NCBI GenBank assembly: GCA_948099385.1
Contig: CANUEZ040000159.1
Coordinates: forward strand, 6,652,501 to 6,716,500
Direction: 5' to 3'
Source: Fasciola hepatica
Taxonomy: Eukaryota > Platyhelminthes > Trematoda > Plagiorchiida > Fasciolidae
Length of the DNA: 64,000 nucleotides
Part shown: positions 22,590-35,263 of the stretch, piece after piece
How positions within the stretch are numbered: position 1 is the first letter of the stretch
How the letters are laid out: every line of letters starts with the position of its first letter
Notes under the pieces: model-generated
Told to the model about the DNA's origin: nothing
The model's database searches: none
Seen by the model: the letters and a program-made list of their open reading frames with translations, nothing else
Program-made: the position numbers and the translations under genes

Positions 22590-22979
22590 AGATGAGGGGT
22601 GCAAGCCATTCTCTGAGTAGAAAGTGCATCTGATATTTGGCACACCGTTTGATGAGGAAGGCTGGTGTGCAGAATCCATTCTTCGGTACCCGGGTGGACA
22701 GAACGACATTGACCAAGCCTGAAAATCTAGCCAGTATAGGGTGCTTCATTTGTGTCGAATGTTTACACCTCTGTCCCGGCTTCTGCTCACGCAAAGAGAT
22801 CTTCGTGTTTTGCCTTTCAGCTGAGAAACCTACTTCGGCGCAGAAGTCGGGCATAGCTGCTCTTTTGTGCGACCGGGGCATGATATCATCACCATCGAGA
22901 CATTTACAATCAGAGCTCCCAACTCAAGCCACTAAAATGGTGTGCCTTTGAGGGGAAACTTGCAGCTGACTGTCTGTGA

Positions 22980-24660
22980 GCCTCAAAATGTTCATATAAT
23001 TATTTGGAAAGTAGAACACGGGATAAAGTTGGCATCCCAGCATTGACGGAGTACAATTCACCGACCCAGGCGGATGATGGCGAAGCGGATGTTTTGGCGG
23101 GATGCTGTGAGTCTGTGTATGCACCAGAATGTATGCCGCTTCCAAAGGTTCAGAGCGGTGCTCCTACGACACCCTTCATAGAGTTCGTCGTGGAAGAGGT
23201 AGCCGAAGATCTGGGCACAGGTAAAACTTACCACTCTCCAGAAACAGATTGTGTTCATCCCCTGATAATAAAATAACTGGTTGAAACATTGGCCCCGCAA
23301 ATCACAAAACTTCACCTAGTCGGTTTTAGCTGGAAGACTACCTGGCTATCAGAATCAGGCCCTTCTTTGGGGCTGTGTCAATTCCGGCTTCCAATAACTG
23401 TCGTCTTGCCAGCTGGCCATCCGTGGTTGGATAGGTTTCGAAACGTTCAGTTGTTTTCCGCCTCTGTAAAAACACTAGGAGTGGCCAGCTCGTCTGCTCA
23501 CCGTAGCGTGAATTATGGAGGAAGCGCCCGTGTTCATCCAACCTGATGCTCGCTCGTAAACACTGGTCAGGAACCAAGGCTGCAGGGAGCCTAACGGTGA
23601 CAATTTTCATCGAATTCAGCGAAACAATCAGTAAGGTGCCGCATGGGGGATTGTTGCTGAATCTATGGGCTCTCCGTTTTTAGGCTAAATGATTCAACAA
23701 ATCGGGGATTTTCCAACCAAGAGCGTACATGTTTACAGTCGCCCAGCGGCGCTTGCTTCGCTTTACTGCATCCAGTGGAGTCTAACAGTGTTCAGCTTTG
23801 GGACCTGTACTTTTTGGTGTATATAGGGCACCTACCATCAGTTTTCCAGTCAACTAGTCTCAGTCACACGGGTGGCCCTAAAATCCGGAGAACCATTCCG
23901 TCAGACTTTGATTGCCAGGTTCTACAGGGTGACTTGGTTGCATTGGAGCACTGTTCCGAGACTCCACCACCCTCTATCTAAGTTGGGAAGTGCGCATACG
24001 TGAGTGTAGAAAGGGTGGAGAGCGGCGCCCTCTAAAGCTCACAAGGAACACCCACCAACACGTCGGATTGCGAGAAGAATGCTGAGATAGCGGTCAGCAC
24101 AGACTACACATGTGCCTTTGGCTTGAATGTGAATGGAGGGGTACTTTGGCTTTTTGGACAATTGCCTATATCATCTTTCAAAGTGCTGTATGCTTCCCAT
24201 GCAAACCTAAGACTGGAATAAGGTGGACCCGAAACATTCCCCCGGGCTGCCATGGAGTTGCAAGGCTGAGACGAGTACAGCTGGTTGCCTGTCACCTCAT
24301 CATTGGATTATGTAAGATCAGTTACGAAGGTCGGCTTTAGGTCATTAAAATGCTCCCACGAGGATATCGTAGAATTTGTGGTAGTCTCACGTACACCAGG
24401 CGCATTCTCCGTGAAGATTTGGCGTCAGAGTTGATGACATACGTTCCCTTGCGGAAGCAAACCGCACAGCAGGCCATTCGCAGAAGCTTGTGAAACAATA
24501 ATTAATGGGCCTGCCGCGGGTTAACCGCCTCTTAAGGAGGGTGACGAATCTATGGAACTTATTACCAGCAGGAGTAGTGAAAGGAAAAGTGACCTCAAAT
24601 TCAAGAGACGCCTGGATATCTTCCTGAAGAGGTGGTGGTGAGACAATTGCACCTAGGCTC
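22980..24660 (+). pseudogene. LINE-B reverse transcriptase, heavily decayed
   Basis: GIPALTEYNSPTQADDGEAD near 23030 matches GPLSTRDYGIVTDDQGNAD of LINE-G, and LAPQITKLHLVGFSWKT near 23295 matches LADIIAPSVCRLYRSTLDQG. The end near 24540-24610 (RVTNLWNLLPAGVVKG) matches the WNGLP terminus. The middle, including motifs A and C, could not be followed with confidence. Confidence 0.65.
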
Positions 24661-25019
24661 ATACTCCAGATTTAAGTTGATGGGGCTCATGCAGGGGACC
24701 ACTCTACTGCCTATTACTTTGAAGATTGTTTGAAGAGTAAAGATTGAGTACTGCGTGGAATGTTTCTTTATCTGGCGTTGGACTCGAAACCATTCGGGTG
24801 ATGCAAAAAAAGCAGTTTTTCGGAAATTGAAAAGGATGCGTATAGTCTTGTGAAAAACCTGTCTTTTCCGGACCCTCTAATCAGTTCAACACAAGGCGGG
24901 CTCAGTACCATTATCCTACAGCACTTCAAGCCGGCCAATTTGGTTGCTGCGTGAATTCATTCCTCAGCTACAGACAGGCATTAACGTACAACCCCAACCC
25001 CTGATTTGAAGATCACCTG
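24661..25019. other. No recognisable feature
   Basis: Short interval between LINE-B and a Gypsy remnant, with no coding signal. Confidence 0.35.
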
Positions 25020-25530
25020 CTTGATTGCTTGACTGCATCTGAAATTCCTAGACATCAACCTTTCAAATTTGCAACAGAAGCTGTTACTTGCAGCTGATCG
25101 GACATCCCACCACATCTGCTACCTTCTTGAACACAATCGGGACGTAAATGCTGTAACTGCTGCTTTGGAGTCCGCGCCATTCAATTCTGCAGAATATCGA
25201 GGCGACAGATGCATTAAAAATTTACGCATCACAACAAGCCCATAAGTTCTCGCGGCAGCCAGCCTCTTTGCTATCCGATCGACTTGTTCGGAGTCTACCC
25301 ATGAAAATTTGAATTCGGGCAAGTGTACTTCATGTGGTGAGTTGCTCTCTAGTTTCATATGCCCTTGTCGACGATCTACGTCTTTTGCCCTTAGTAAGGT
25401 TGGCCATGTACAGAGTGTTTGTAAAAGTAGCCAGTCACGTCGACTGAACATTCCCCTTGCGTCCCCCGACGCTTCTCCATTTGATACAGTTACTTTGACA
25501 GTAGCATCAGCTTTTCTGCCAGAGGTGTGG
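25020..25530 (+). pseudogene. Gypsy-4 gag remnant with zinc knuckle
   Basis: The plus frame at 25309 reads KCTSCGELLSSFICPC followed by SKVGHVQSVCKS, the paired-knuckle pattern (C-X2-C, then G-H-X4-C) of the K02A2.6/Mag-like Gypsy group, a different clade from Gypsy-1. Upstream sequence is capsid-like but broken by stops. The remnant is cut at 25531 by a solo LTR. The strand and group are inferred from the knuckle and from the protease remnant beyond the insertion. Confidence 0.5.
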
Positions 25531-25772
25531 TGTTACCGACGCGACACACGGTTACAAAGACTAACACGTTTGTTCATTTGAACTACTACTAAATTTGTAC
25601 ACCGTCTGCGCGCCGTTGCGCTCCCCTAATACATACGTTGTCCCGCTCCGGCGGTTTGAGTTGTGCTCTTTTGCTCCCTGGCGAGTATATTTGCTAACGT
25701 ATCACGGACCGAGGACCAGGGGCTATAGACTTTATACGGGAGCAGATTCCAACTTATCTTAGCAGAATCCTA
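25531..25772 (-). repeat. Solo LTR of the unassigned family, copy C
   Basis: Its reverse complement matches copies A and B in block order (CTGCTCCCGTATAAAGTC, CATAGCCCCTGGTCCTCGG, GGAGCGGGACAACGTATGTA) and ends GGTAACA. It lies between the zinc-knuckle and protease remnants of Gypsy-4, so it inserted into that element. Confidence 0.6.
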
Positions 25773-26330
25773 AAGAAGCTTTACATGGTGACCAGTTAAT
25801 GCATACTCAATAAGGTAGCAAGCACACCTTCACTGCTGACTCTGGGAATGCGGAATTGCTTATTTCACCGCAGGCTCTGGATTGTTTTCACCTCGTTGCA
25901 CAGAGTAATTCCACCCACTTGACTATTCGAGGTTGAACTGAGCACAAGCTCCCAATTAACGGTCCCTATATGGCTGCAATTCAGCTGATCGGTTCTGATC
26001 TCATTGAACCTCAGTGTTTGGTCCCTGTAATACGAACTTCATTTCTTTGTTTAGGCGTTCTTCGTAAATCGCATGTTGATGTAGCTTTTTACCTTCAGTT
26101 CAGTTCAGCTCGCACAAAACTTCGTTTAGCCAGAGCCAATTTTGTGTCCATATAATTGTATTGTCGGTGCACTTCCGTAGCCCCAGACTGCGTGATTTTC
26201 TTCTTCTAAAGGGCAGAAGTTTTTGTGCTCCTTCAGTCCTGACAGAGAAAGGTAGAAACAATGCCTGATTTGATCCGAGGTATACTGTCAACCAACTCTG
26301 TTCTGCTGCTTTCTTGAAGCCCTTACTGTT
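25773..26330 (+). pseudogene. Gypsy-4 protease remnant
   Basis: After the solo LTR the plus strand reads ADSGNAELLI near 25840, a likely eroded DTGS-type protease active site, and continues with a Gypsy-like hydrophobic pattern. Similarity is weak and rests partly on its position after the knuckle remnant. Confidence 0.35.
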
Positions 26331-26389
26331 TTACTGTTTACGTCCTTCTCCAGGGGCTTATTTCAATGAGGTACCTTCCAATTCGAGAG

Positions 26390-29020
26390 TTAATTCACCC
26401 TGATTAGTAGACCTAAATGCTTTCTTTGTAATCTAGGGCTGTGCCTCTTTGTGACCCGCCCTGGATTCAGGCAGAAAGGCCCTTCTAGGTTTATACCTGA
26501 CAGTCTTTTCATTACCTTGAATTTTTCCACCAAGTCCACGGGAACGAGCCCCCTGTTCATCAAGAACTGATCCAAAGCACGGACGCGCTCTGTTTAGCCA
26601 AACCTTCTTTGCCTCGTCACCATCCTAGTGGTCAGCTCTTGCACATTCTCCGGAGGGCACACACTTTTCTGGCTGCACAGTGCTCGGGGCTGCAATCGGC
26701 ACTCTATATTAGGCCCAACCATGGCTTGGTAGATCCGATAGAAAATCTCCTGCTCGTCACACAACTTGGCGGATCTAACACGAAAGGGCCCTCTCCCAGC
26801 CAAATTGGTTGTCGTGATGCACTGCTTCGATTGCTCGAAGCTGTCGACTAGTATACCTCCAAGTCTTTGACCTGAGGGACCATTTGAAAAGGCATCCCGT
26901 CATTATCATCGGCCACTGCATTTGTGATTAACTACTGGCACACGGTGAAGTTTGGTGGGGGTTCCTATGTCCGTGATCAGCTTTGTACTGCTAGCACGTA
27001 AAGTTCTATATCTACTTCAGCTATCATGAGGTCAACGGCAAACATGAAGGTGCGGCTGGTAAGCTCACGTTCGAGATCGTTCATGGAGATGAGAAAGAGC
27101 AGAGGGCCGAGCACCGAGCACTGTGGCACCCCATAAGTTACACCCTCCAATTTCGAGAAAACAGCCCACCTTGACTCCAGCGGTTCGTCAAGTTAAAAAA
27201 CTGCTTGTCCATTGCTCTACTTTTCCATCAATTTTTTGGCTGCATTTTGACACTCAGATATCTGGGGTTAACGGAATCAAACGCCTTGCTGAAGCCCACG
27301 TCACAGACATCAACTGACGGACCTTCGTCCAGGCTCTTTGTCACCTTGCCAAGGAACAGCACGAGATTCGTCAGACAAGATCGACCTGCCACGATCCCAT
27401 GCCAAGCATTTGATGTGAGATAATGTTCAACTAAATGCCTGGGGGTCTATTTCCTAACTGTTCGCTCCAGGAACTTTCACGTTCCCAAATTAAAGCTAAG
27501 CGTTCGGCAGTTTTCGACGTTTTTCGAGATCCGATCTTGTTTATTCCTACCACTATTGTCTTCTTTCAGTCTCCTGGCACAATTCCCTCTCTACGCGACG
27601 TTTCATACAGCTTCGCCACCGGAGCCTTCAAGATACCGTCAGAGGCTGAATGATTCCTGGATGAATCTCATCTTATCCTTCGGCTTCGTTCCTGTTCAAT
27701 GTTTGCAGACACTTGTACACCTCCCTTTTCCTAAGTACCAGGTTCTGATATCGGAGACGCCTGTCGTCCCTCCGTTCCTCCCTAAGAATCATCTGCTGGT
27801 CGACATATGCTCTTGAAGAATGCCAAGAGCATGCCAGCTTTCTCCCCAAGGCTTAGAGCTAGTCGTATCCGTGCCTCTTCCAAAGCTGGCACTCCTTCTT
27901 CAGAGCATTTTTGGGATCGGAAGTGATCAAACAACTGATTTGAGCTTGGGCCGACCAAAGCAGTTATCCGGCCCTCGAAATGATACTTCTTTACTCTTTC
28001 GATCGCTTGGGCTCTGTTGCAGGCCATCTTATAACTGCCCCATGCCACCCGGTTTGTACAGCCTGAAAGCCGCCTATCGTGGCTTACAAATGATTATAAT
28101 CTTGCAAACCTTTGACTTCCATCACGAGTGCCGACTTCTACTTCTGGCCACCCTCAGAGTTGCAAAATTCTCTGTAATTCTGAGTGGCCCCGTCTAGATG
28201 ACCCCTAAAAGTCCCTCTACGGAGGCGTTTGTATGGCTCGGTGTCTACTGAGCTTCTTTCGCTGCCCTTTTCAGTCACTCTAAAGTGATTCTCCCATAGC
28301 TCCTACATAACACCATTTCCTTCGGCTCCTTCCCAAGCTTTACCGTGACCCTTGGAACTGCGTGGTTCTTTATTGCCCCATTGGTTCCTTCAGCTTAGTT
28401 TCTATAAAGTCCTGATGGTACGGCGTTGTGATTCATTCAGGGAGAAACGGGTGTTGGTCACTTATGTGTAAATTGGCCTGCCTCACGTGCTGTGTAAGTG
28501 CGTGCTACTGGACCCACTGCAGAAAATTGTCCCCCTTTGAGCTCTCTGGTGCGGCCTTGTCTTCCCAGTTGCTTCCGGCAGGTCGGGGTCTCCTGTTAAG
28601 ACGAATTCCATCTTCTGTGCCAGCACCGCGTCCAGCTTCTGCGAAAGTTCGATGTCTTCTCATCCGTTGCTAGTGGGGCCTTGTGGATACAGGTAACGTA
28701 GACTGTTAGCACCTCGATTCTGATAATGTAGAACTTGGCCTGTACATTACCGGAGGCTAAGTTGAGCTGAGCCTCCCAATGGCCCATGTGAGTCCGTGTT
28801 AGTGGTGTTAATCCACCTCCATTGTCCTCCATCTATTCTATCTGTTCTGTAAGCGGCATATTCCTGAAAGAGGATTTTTCCGCTTTTGGCATTATCCAAG
28901 TTTCCGTCAATTCAACTGTGTCAGACTCTGCGATTCTAGTGGACAATATCTCCCTTTTTCCGTGAAGACTGCAGGCTTTCTTGTACCAGGTTGGCTGTTT
29001 TTTGGTCCTGGACACTGAAC
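26390..29020 (-). mobile_element. LINE-C, old CR1/jockey-type copy on minus
   Basis: Read from 29020 down, endonuclease (ESDTVELTETW near 28915; NGGG block near 28820) precedes reverse transcriptase and ends near 26390, in LINE-G order. Motif A near 27300 reads DVGFSKAFDSVN, motif B-adjacent GVPQCSVLGPLLFL is at about 27120, and motif C near 27045 is FAVD where FADD is expected. The C-terminal IYQAMVGPNIECRLQ (26720) matches the IVRPHLECSVQ block. Multiple frameshifts. Confidence 0.78.
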
Positions 29021-32000
29021 TTATAGCAAACTTTACCTCTGGGGCTCCCTGGCAGACAGTTTACTAGCTGATGCCACATTTTCGATAAAACAACAGAACG
29101 TGTACAACACAGTCAGAAGAAAATGGTAATGTAGAATATACACGGTACTACGGACCATTCTTGGTCTAATTCAAAAGAGCGCTTGACTCCGATTCGCTGG
29201 CCTACTTATTCATCGGCTCGTCCCTCTACTGCCCTTAGCGCTGGTGGTTGTCTTACGCTTTTTCTAAACACACTGTCGTCCCTACAGTGATGCTTGCGTT
29301 CGGCTCAATGACTACGTGGAGCAGGCAAACAACAAACAACCATTTGGTGAAATAAGACTCATCGGGCTCTTCCCTTTTGACACGGTTTTCACGGCGCCGT
29401 TAGTGCCAAATGTGCCAGTACGAACAGAATGACACAAGAACAATTAGTACCCTTGGCCGGCGGATGCACAGAGAATACACGAGAGCGAAGGAGGTGTGAC
29501 TTTTGGATTGCTATGAACATAAAAACGGGGAAGAATGTCAACAGCGAAAGAAGATCGCCGCAATCCATATTGCAACCCGTCGGTGCAAATATCTCATATT
29601 TTTGTTTTACAGTTAGATCAGCGGATGTGATAACATGCACATGATTCTGGAGATAAACATGTAAGCTGGTTTTTAAAACTTACTCGCAATTTCCGGGGCA
29701 TACTTACGACCAATTTTCGATTACTAGCAAATCATAAATAAATTGAGCGGACTGTCAGCTGACGCTTTGCGCGTGCATACATACCTACAAACACACACAA
29801 GCCCGCGTACGCGTACGCTCACACGAAACAGAGGTCGCACTGTCCGGTTATTCGCGAAGCAGCAATCGCTCATTTTGTATCGATTTCCTTTTATCGATCT
29901 ATGTTGTTGGACGTGCCTGTATGCCACCTTCATGTTCATCCATAAAATGATCTACTCAGTGATCGGGTGTTCTGTGCAACCTAGCAGTTGGGTCACAACA
30001 CAATCCTCCGGAGCTGTGTACAAGTACTTAACCCGGGTTCAAAGCTCGTGACACCAACTTTGTATCCTGAATTCAGTAAGCTAAAGAGAGGCCCAATTTA
30101 CGGATGATAGTGTCCTCTGCAGCAACGCGCTGCGCTGTAGCACAAGGAAGCAAATGAAAACTCAACCACCCTCGCAAGCGCGTGAATTGGCGATGTTCGC
30201 AGTTAAAGGATTAAGATAGGTGAAAAATTTGGATTAAGACGCTCGGGTTCGTGCAACATGTGATGTGATCTGATTCGCCTCAGCTGTCACGGGTGAAGCA
30301 CGACACCCATCAGTTGTGTTCGTTTATATGACAGTAGGCTTGCTGCCCTTACCACCAGAGACTTAGATCAAGCGAGCATGAGTGAGCACACGATTGCACA
30401 AGCCAAATACAGCGGTGGGTGATTTGGAGGTGAAGTGGTCCGTCAGGCAATATACAAGAAAACAAAACCACGAAGAGCTCAATAATACCGGTGCTTCTTG
30501 TTGTCACTGCTCAATTTATGCCTCCCGTTTAGGCCATACCACCTTACGGCCTTCTTACGTACGGAACCCATTCGTCTCACTCCCTCCACGAATTACGCCC
30601 CGCCCCATTGCTCTCCGCAGCTCTCTATTCCTAGATGAATGTTAGCCTTCGGAGCTAAATGTTTCCCAATGAATACTCAAAGTTGCGGAATAAACAACCG
30701 ATAAACATCCGCGAAAGCCTCTCTACCTCTCAGTTCAGAGACTAGGTGGATCATTTCTTGACTGTTCCCAATATGATTCTTCTTGCCGACCAGAGCGTCA
30801 CCTGAGAGTTGGAGCAAAAAAACGGGTTTGCTTTCTAGGATTGTGGCCCCCTATCCCAGAACATCCATTACTCACGCAATGACAAACTCCAGGGCGACTA
30901 TTTCCTATTACATTATATTGCAAGTGACCCACGTCACAGTAGCTACCGTTTTTTGCCTTTGTAACAATATCTAATCCAACACTTGCGGGTTCTTGTAATT
31001 CTAAACAATATTCATGTTCTACTGCCATCCAGCCTAAGGCTATTAGCCGTTGATGTCTCTCAGTTAATGAATTTGTGGCTTTTGATCCTAGGACACCAAG
31101 TTCCGCCCTCCGTATCGTAACTTGATCTTTCTACTCCCTTCCCATTCATTTTGGCTGCCTTCACCTACCTGGGTCTTATATCCGGCCTCATTTCGCTTTC
31201 CTTTACTGTCTCACTGAAAGATCTCCTACCCGAAATGCCCAACTTCTAATGACTTCTTGTTGGCCTTTCCTCTCGTTTCACCGCCGAATCTACCGTCCAC
31301 CAACTATTACTTTCTTCCCTCTTATGCACCATAATATTTTCTATCGGTACTGCTAGCCTAATTTACACCAGCTAGCCCGGCGTGGTCTCTGATGATCTTG
31401 GGCATGGTCTGGCATTGGAAGAGGCTGATACTTGTATGCTGGCTTGTGACTTACAACATTAGTTTTCTTACTGGGTGTTTTTGCTTAGTCTCACCCTGCA
31501 TTATTCCAGCTCATGCTAGCAAAGCCCCCGACGCCGGCGGCCCCCAAACCATAGAGTCGTCCAAAAGTGGGGCAAACAAACCATTCCCAGCAGTTGCAAA
31601 AAACCGGTGAGCATAAAATTAAAATCGGGCCGAGGGGCTACGGAAGATTCCTATAAGGGCCCACCCACCAGGCCGGTAGGAAAAAAATAATCTGAAAAGG
31701 GAAAGTGGAAAACAGAAAGGACCTAGTGGGTTCGATCTGATCTCCAAGTACCACTGATATCGGTGTGTGAAGGAAATGTGCACTCTTCTTTTATGAGTAA
31801 GTCCCCCATCAGCTCATACCCGATCCTGGAAAAGGGGGTAACTCCACATCGCCCTTGGTCGCCCGGCAAGCTTTTGGTATTTTTGCACAAGGATGACTAG
31901 GGTGACAGGGCCCTGGGCTCTCCTCATATGCTTATCCATAACCAGCCCTGAGTTTCAACCACCCCATACCACCTCTACTCACACCATAACACCCAACCCT

Positions 32001-34754
32001 CTCTTGAGGTTACTACCAAACTTATTGGCTACCTGCGAAAAAACCGGATGTCAGTTAGTAGGATTTGACCAGTAAATACCCCACGGCTGCTCTCCCTGTT
32101 CCCCAATTGTGCCATTGACTCCCCAGTTTGTGCTTAAGTCGCATGATGCGTAGTGGTTTTTCACATGCTCACGCCGATCAAGATCTTCCCTCTCTACTAT
32201 CATATCCTGCCTATGCTAATCTACAGTTACAATGCTCATCACAATTCCCAGCTGGACCCCTCCTCAGGCTGCCGCACTCCCTGTCCTTCCTTTTCAGATC
32301 CCGCTGGATACTTTTTTATCCATCCCAAGGCCCGGTAGAAACCTCTGCTGATAGCACGGAATCTCGTGCTGGCTGATTTTTCCATGCAATTATTCCTACT
32401 CACTGACCAAGGAATACAACCTAGCTCGTGTCGGCTTAACGTCTACTGGAGCTCTTCATCCCCCGATCAACTCGATCGCAACCGCCAGCTTCCTGTTGGA
32501 CTGACAGGAGTACCTCGCAGTTACCCCCATTGACGTCTCAATCCGAGCCTATGCTGTTAAGGGCCGCACACCAACTATCACTGCACTGGCAATCAGCGTC
32601 CGTCGTCTTCGACCGAAGTGGCTCGCCAGTTTCCGCTGTTCAACTGATCCAATGAGTGATAGTCCTTCTGCATCGACAAAGCTTCCCTTACGCCGATATT
32701 GGACCATATTTACAAGAAAATACGCCTTATCTATCGCTGCCACCCGCTGATATATTATACCTGGCCGAAACCTCATTTTGGAATTTCGAGTGACTAACCA
32801 CGGTACAACGTGACCTATCTCACTAAAGGGCGCACCCGAAATAACACAGGCCATTGTCGACTGTAGTGCCCGGGTGAAACGTGGAAAAGCCCCAGGAGAC
32901 CCGGTCAAATACTACATATTTATCCTTTTAGGAGTGGTTAGGCCTAATTCAAGCGAAAGCATTTGTCTTCTTCTCGGTTCAAAATTTTCTCCCTCCTTGG
33001 CGGCATACCTCTTCGCAATCCATGCTTCACATCGTGAGACTCCATCATACTTCCGCCAGTCTTGGATTCACATCACTGGATTATACCCATTGTTTCTGGT
33101 AATATTCTCACGTTCACTATGTCCTGACTCGTTTTTTATTCATAAATGTTTTCTTGACCATAATCTTGCAGTTTCAAGCGACAACGCTCGTTTCAATAAT
33201 TTCACGCCCGGCCAGTTCTATGCTACTGCCGAAGATGAAGTCGAAACTGACTGGCATTTGCCGCGCAACCGTTATCACCATAGTTCATTTAAACTCGGTC
33301 GAGTTTTACTCTCTTGTTTGCTAAAGAAGCCGACTCTTCCCTTCGAAGCTTTTCATTTTATGTTTCACTGAGCGACGGAGCAAACCTTTATCATGCTCCC
33401 GTGCGTGCGTCTCGGCCAACGCCGAGAAGTATACCGGTATTATTATTATTATTATTATTGTTATTAATGTAAACTCCATTTAGAAGTCAAAACCACCGGG
33501 AAGTAAGGCACACAGCCAGCTACAAACAGCAACCTAAACTCTATGACCAGCTTATCTCAATGGAAGAACTTCACTCGCTGTCGAGCATATCATACCCTGT
33601 TGCATAGAGCAGCTTACTGGATGTGTCTTGTGGACCCCTTGGAAAAGCCCGACACCTCCTAAACGGGCTCAGTACTCGTTTAGCATTTAACCTCTTCCTT
33701 CCATGTTACGGACCAGCGTTTATCCTATCAAAATTATTGCAGTATCTGATAAGTGGTGTACCAGTAATTAGTGAAACCAACCACCTTCTAGTGGGTGATT
33801 TTGATAACTTGAGTAGATTCATCAAAGTTGCAATACGATCCATTAGCATCTCCTTTCTAAACTGATCGGTTCTTCGACTGATAGAATCCTTGCTAGATGC
33901 GACAAAGCTCGCGATAGACAACATTTTGATTGGACTCACTGATGGGCTGAGTTTTTCTCTGGATTATTCAGCGGTTTATAATGAGAATGGGTAATCTTTA
34001 CCGCGTATATGTTGGGAAGGATTGGCGTGAATATTGGCTTGTTCGACGGTTTTCTTCAACCCCTATCAGAGTCTTGAGTATAGAACCTATGGAGTGCATT
34101 TTTATGCCCCGTGCTGCCCATGTGATAGAGTAACGAAATAAGTTGATGGTGCCACTCAGAAATCTGTGCAACTGATTTGTTCATTAGACCTGCATGTTTT
34201 TACCACCTATTGATTTCCACTTTTGGATTTCGTCAAGTATTTCACCTTGTTAACAATACCCCTTTCATTCTGCGATAGTAGTTTGATCGCTATCTCTACT
34301 GCCCACCAACAGCTTTTTGCGCATTCACATTGCACCGAAACATTCATATATGGCAGCAATTGTAGTGGCGTCGGTATATTTCTGTGCCGTTTTCTGGGTC
34401 TGGCGTATGACTTCGGTGTTCGACGTTATTCAGTAAGATGGAATATTTTCAAATTTCAAAAGTATGACTAGCACAACTCAGCGGTAGTTCAACAAATCTG
34501 GGAGGAGTTCGAATTGAGTGGGAAAAAACCGTTAAAGCGGCAAGAGCAAACTGGTCTTGATTTTAGCCTAGGCAACGGTAAAGAATTGGCCAGTCAAGAA
34601 AGTGTTGAGAAAAAACACTGGTGCAGATTGTGAAAAATGCAGCACGTAACAGTGTAATGCAAAACAGGGTTGACGGGTGCATTCTTGGGCTCAATGAACG
34701 GTATATATAAATCACGCAATTACTCGCGAGTAGTTTGTGGGATTGATGAATATT
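29021..34754. other. 5.7 kb without a recognisable gene
   Basis: There are short frames on both strands, none with a family match. 31100-32400 is C/T-rich on plus. A 165-codon frame at 32874-33371 begins KRGKAPGDP, faintly like the RT block GKAPGPDG, but nothing downstream supports it. A TAT-repeat tract lies at 33438-33468 and CA-rich stretches near 29790. Confidence 0.4.
33438..33468. repeat. TAT/ATT microsatellite
   Basis: About ten tandem TAT units with one G interruption. Confidence 0.85.
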
Positions 34755-34883
34755 TTTGTTTGGCTGACTGTCCTTCAGACTCCACCTTTCACGCATAAAC
34801 ATAAGCTCATCCGACCAGCCTGCACTTGGGAGCACCAGACTCGAGTTTCACTCTTGTTAGAGCTCATCAGTGGCGCATAACTT

Positions 34884-34959
34884 CTGCCCCACCCAGGGTT
34901 TGAACCCGGACCCTTTCACCTCTAAGGCGTGTGTGTTACCACTGTACCACCCCTCTCCC
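34884..34959 (-). other. tRNA-like pseudogene in left arm (SINE head)
   Basis: Minus-strand box A TGGTACAGTGGT (34938-34949) and box B GGGTTCAAACCC (34896-34907) have normal spacing for a tRNA. The T stem forms, but the acceptor stem 3' strand GTGGGGC has no 5' partner and the anticodon stem is poor, so it is not a working tRNA gene. It looks like the head of a tRNA-derived SINE. Confidence 0.65.
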
Positions 34960-35189
34960 GTCCGAGCTGATCCGAATCGCCAAGGTATGCTTGTTCGGAC
35001 GTCGACCTCTAAAGCGGCCAGGGATGCTCGACAGCCTCGAATTGAGACACCGTACCAGCCCCGTTAACTCTAAGCAAATGCCTCCCACCAAGTCAGGGGA
35101 GGTGCACCCCATCCTGTGGAGAAGACTAGTTGCCTTAGGGGCCGACGTCTGAACAAGCTTACCTTGGCGATTCGGATCAGCTCGGACGG

Positions 35190-35263
35190 GAGAGGGGTGG
35201 TACAGTGGTAACACACACGCCTTAGAGGTGAAAGGGTCCGGGTTCAAACCCTGGGTGGGGCAG
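35190..35263 (+). other. tRNA-like pseudogene in right arm (SINE head)
   Basis: Same structure as the left arm on the opposite strand: box A TGGTACAGTGGT at 35198-35209 and box B GGGTTCAAACCC at 35240-35251. Internal promoters would fire away from the spacer, through each arm and outward. Confidence 0.65.

Larger units (their letters stand above)
21990..24660 (+). mobile_element. LINE-B, old CR1/jockey-type copy
   Basis: It contains endonuclease and reverse-transcriptase segments in LINE-G order, starting about 1.3 kb after LINE-A ends and in the same direction. A 390-bp stretch at 22590-22980 between the two domains is not recognisable. The 3' end corresponds to the WNGLP block. Confidence 0.72.

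Noticed and set aside
30382..30645. 87-codon frame as a host gene
   Set aside because: No recognisable domain and no splice context that I could support.
32874..33371. 165-codon frame beginning KRGKAPGDP, possible RT
   Set aside because: Only the first nine residues resemble an RT block; none of the following motifs are present in any frame.
33430..33470. CRISPR-like or satellite array
   Set aside because: It is a simple trinucleotide microsatellite; no spaced repeats of any kind fitting CRISPR were seen in the window.
35190..35263. Functional tRNA gene
   Set aside because: Boxes A and B are good, but the acceptor stem does not pair and the anticodon stem is poor.
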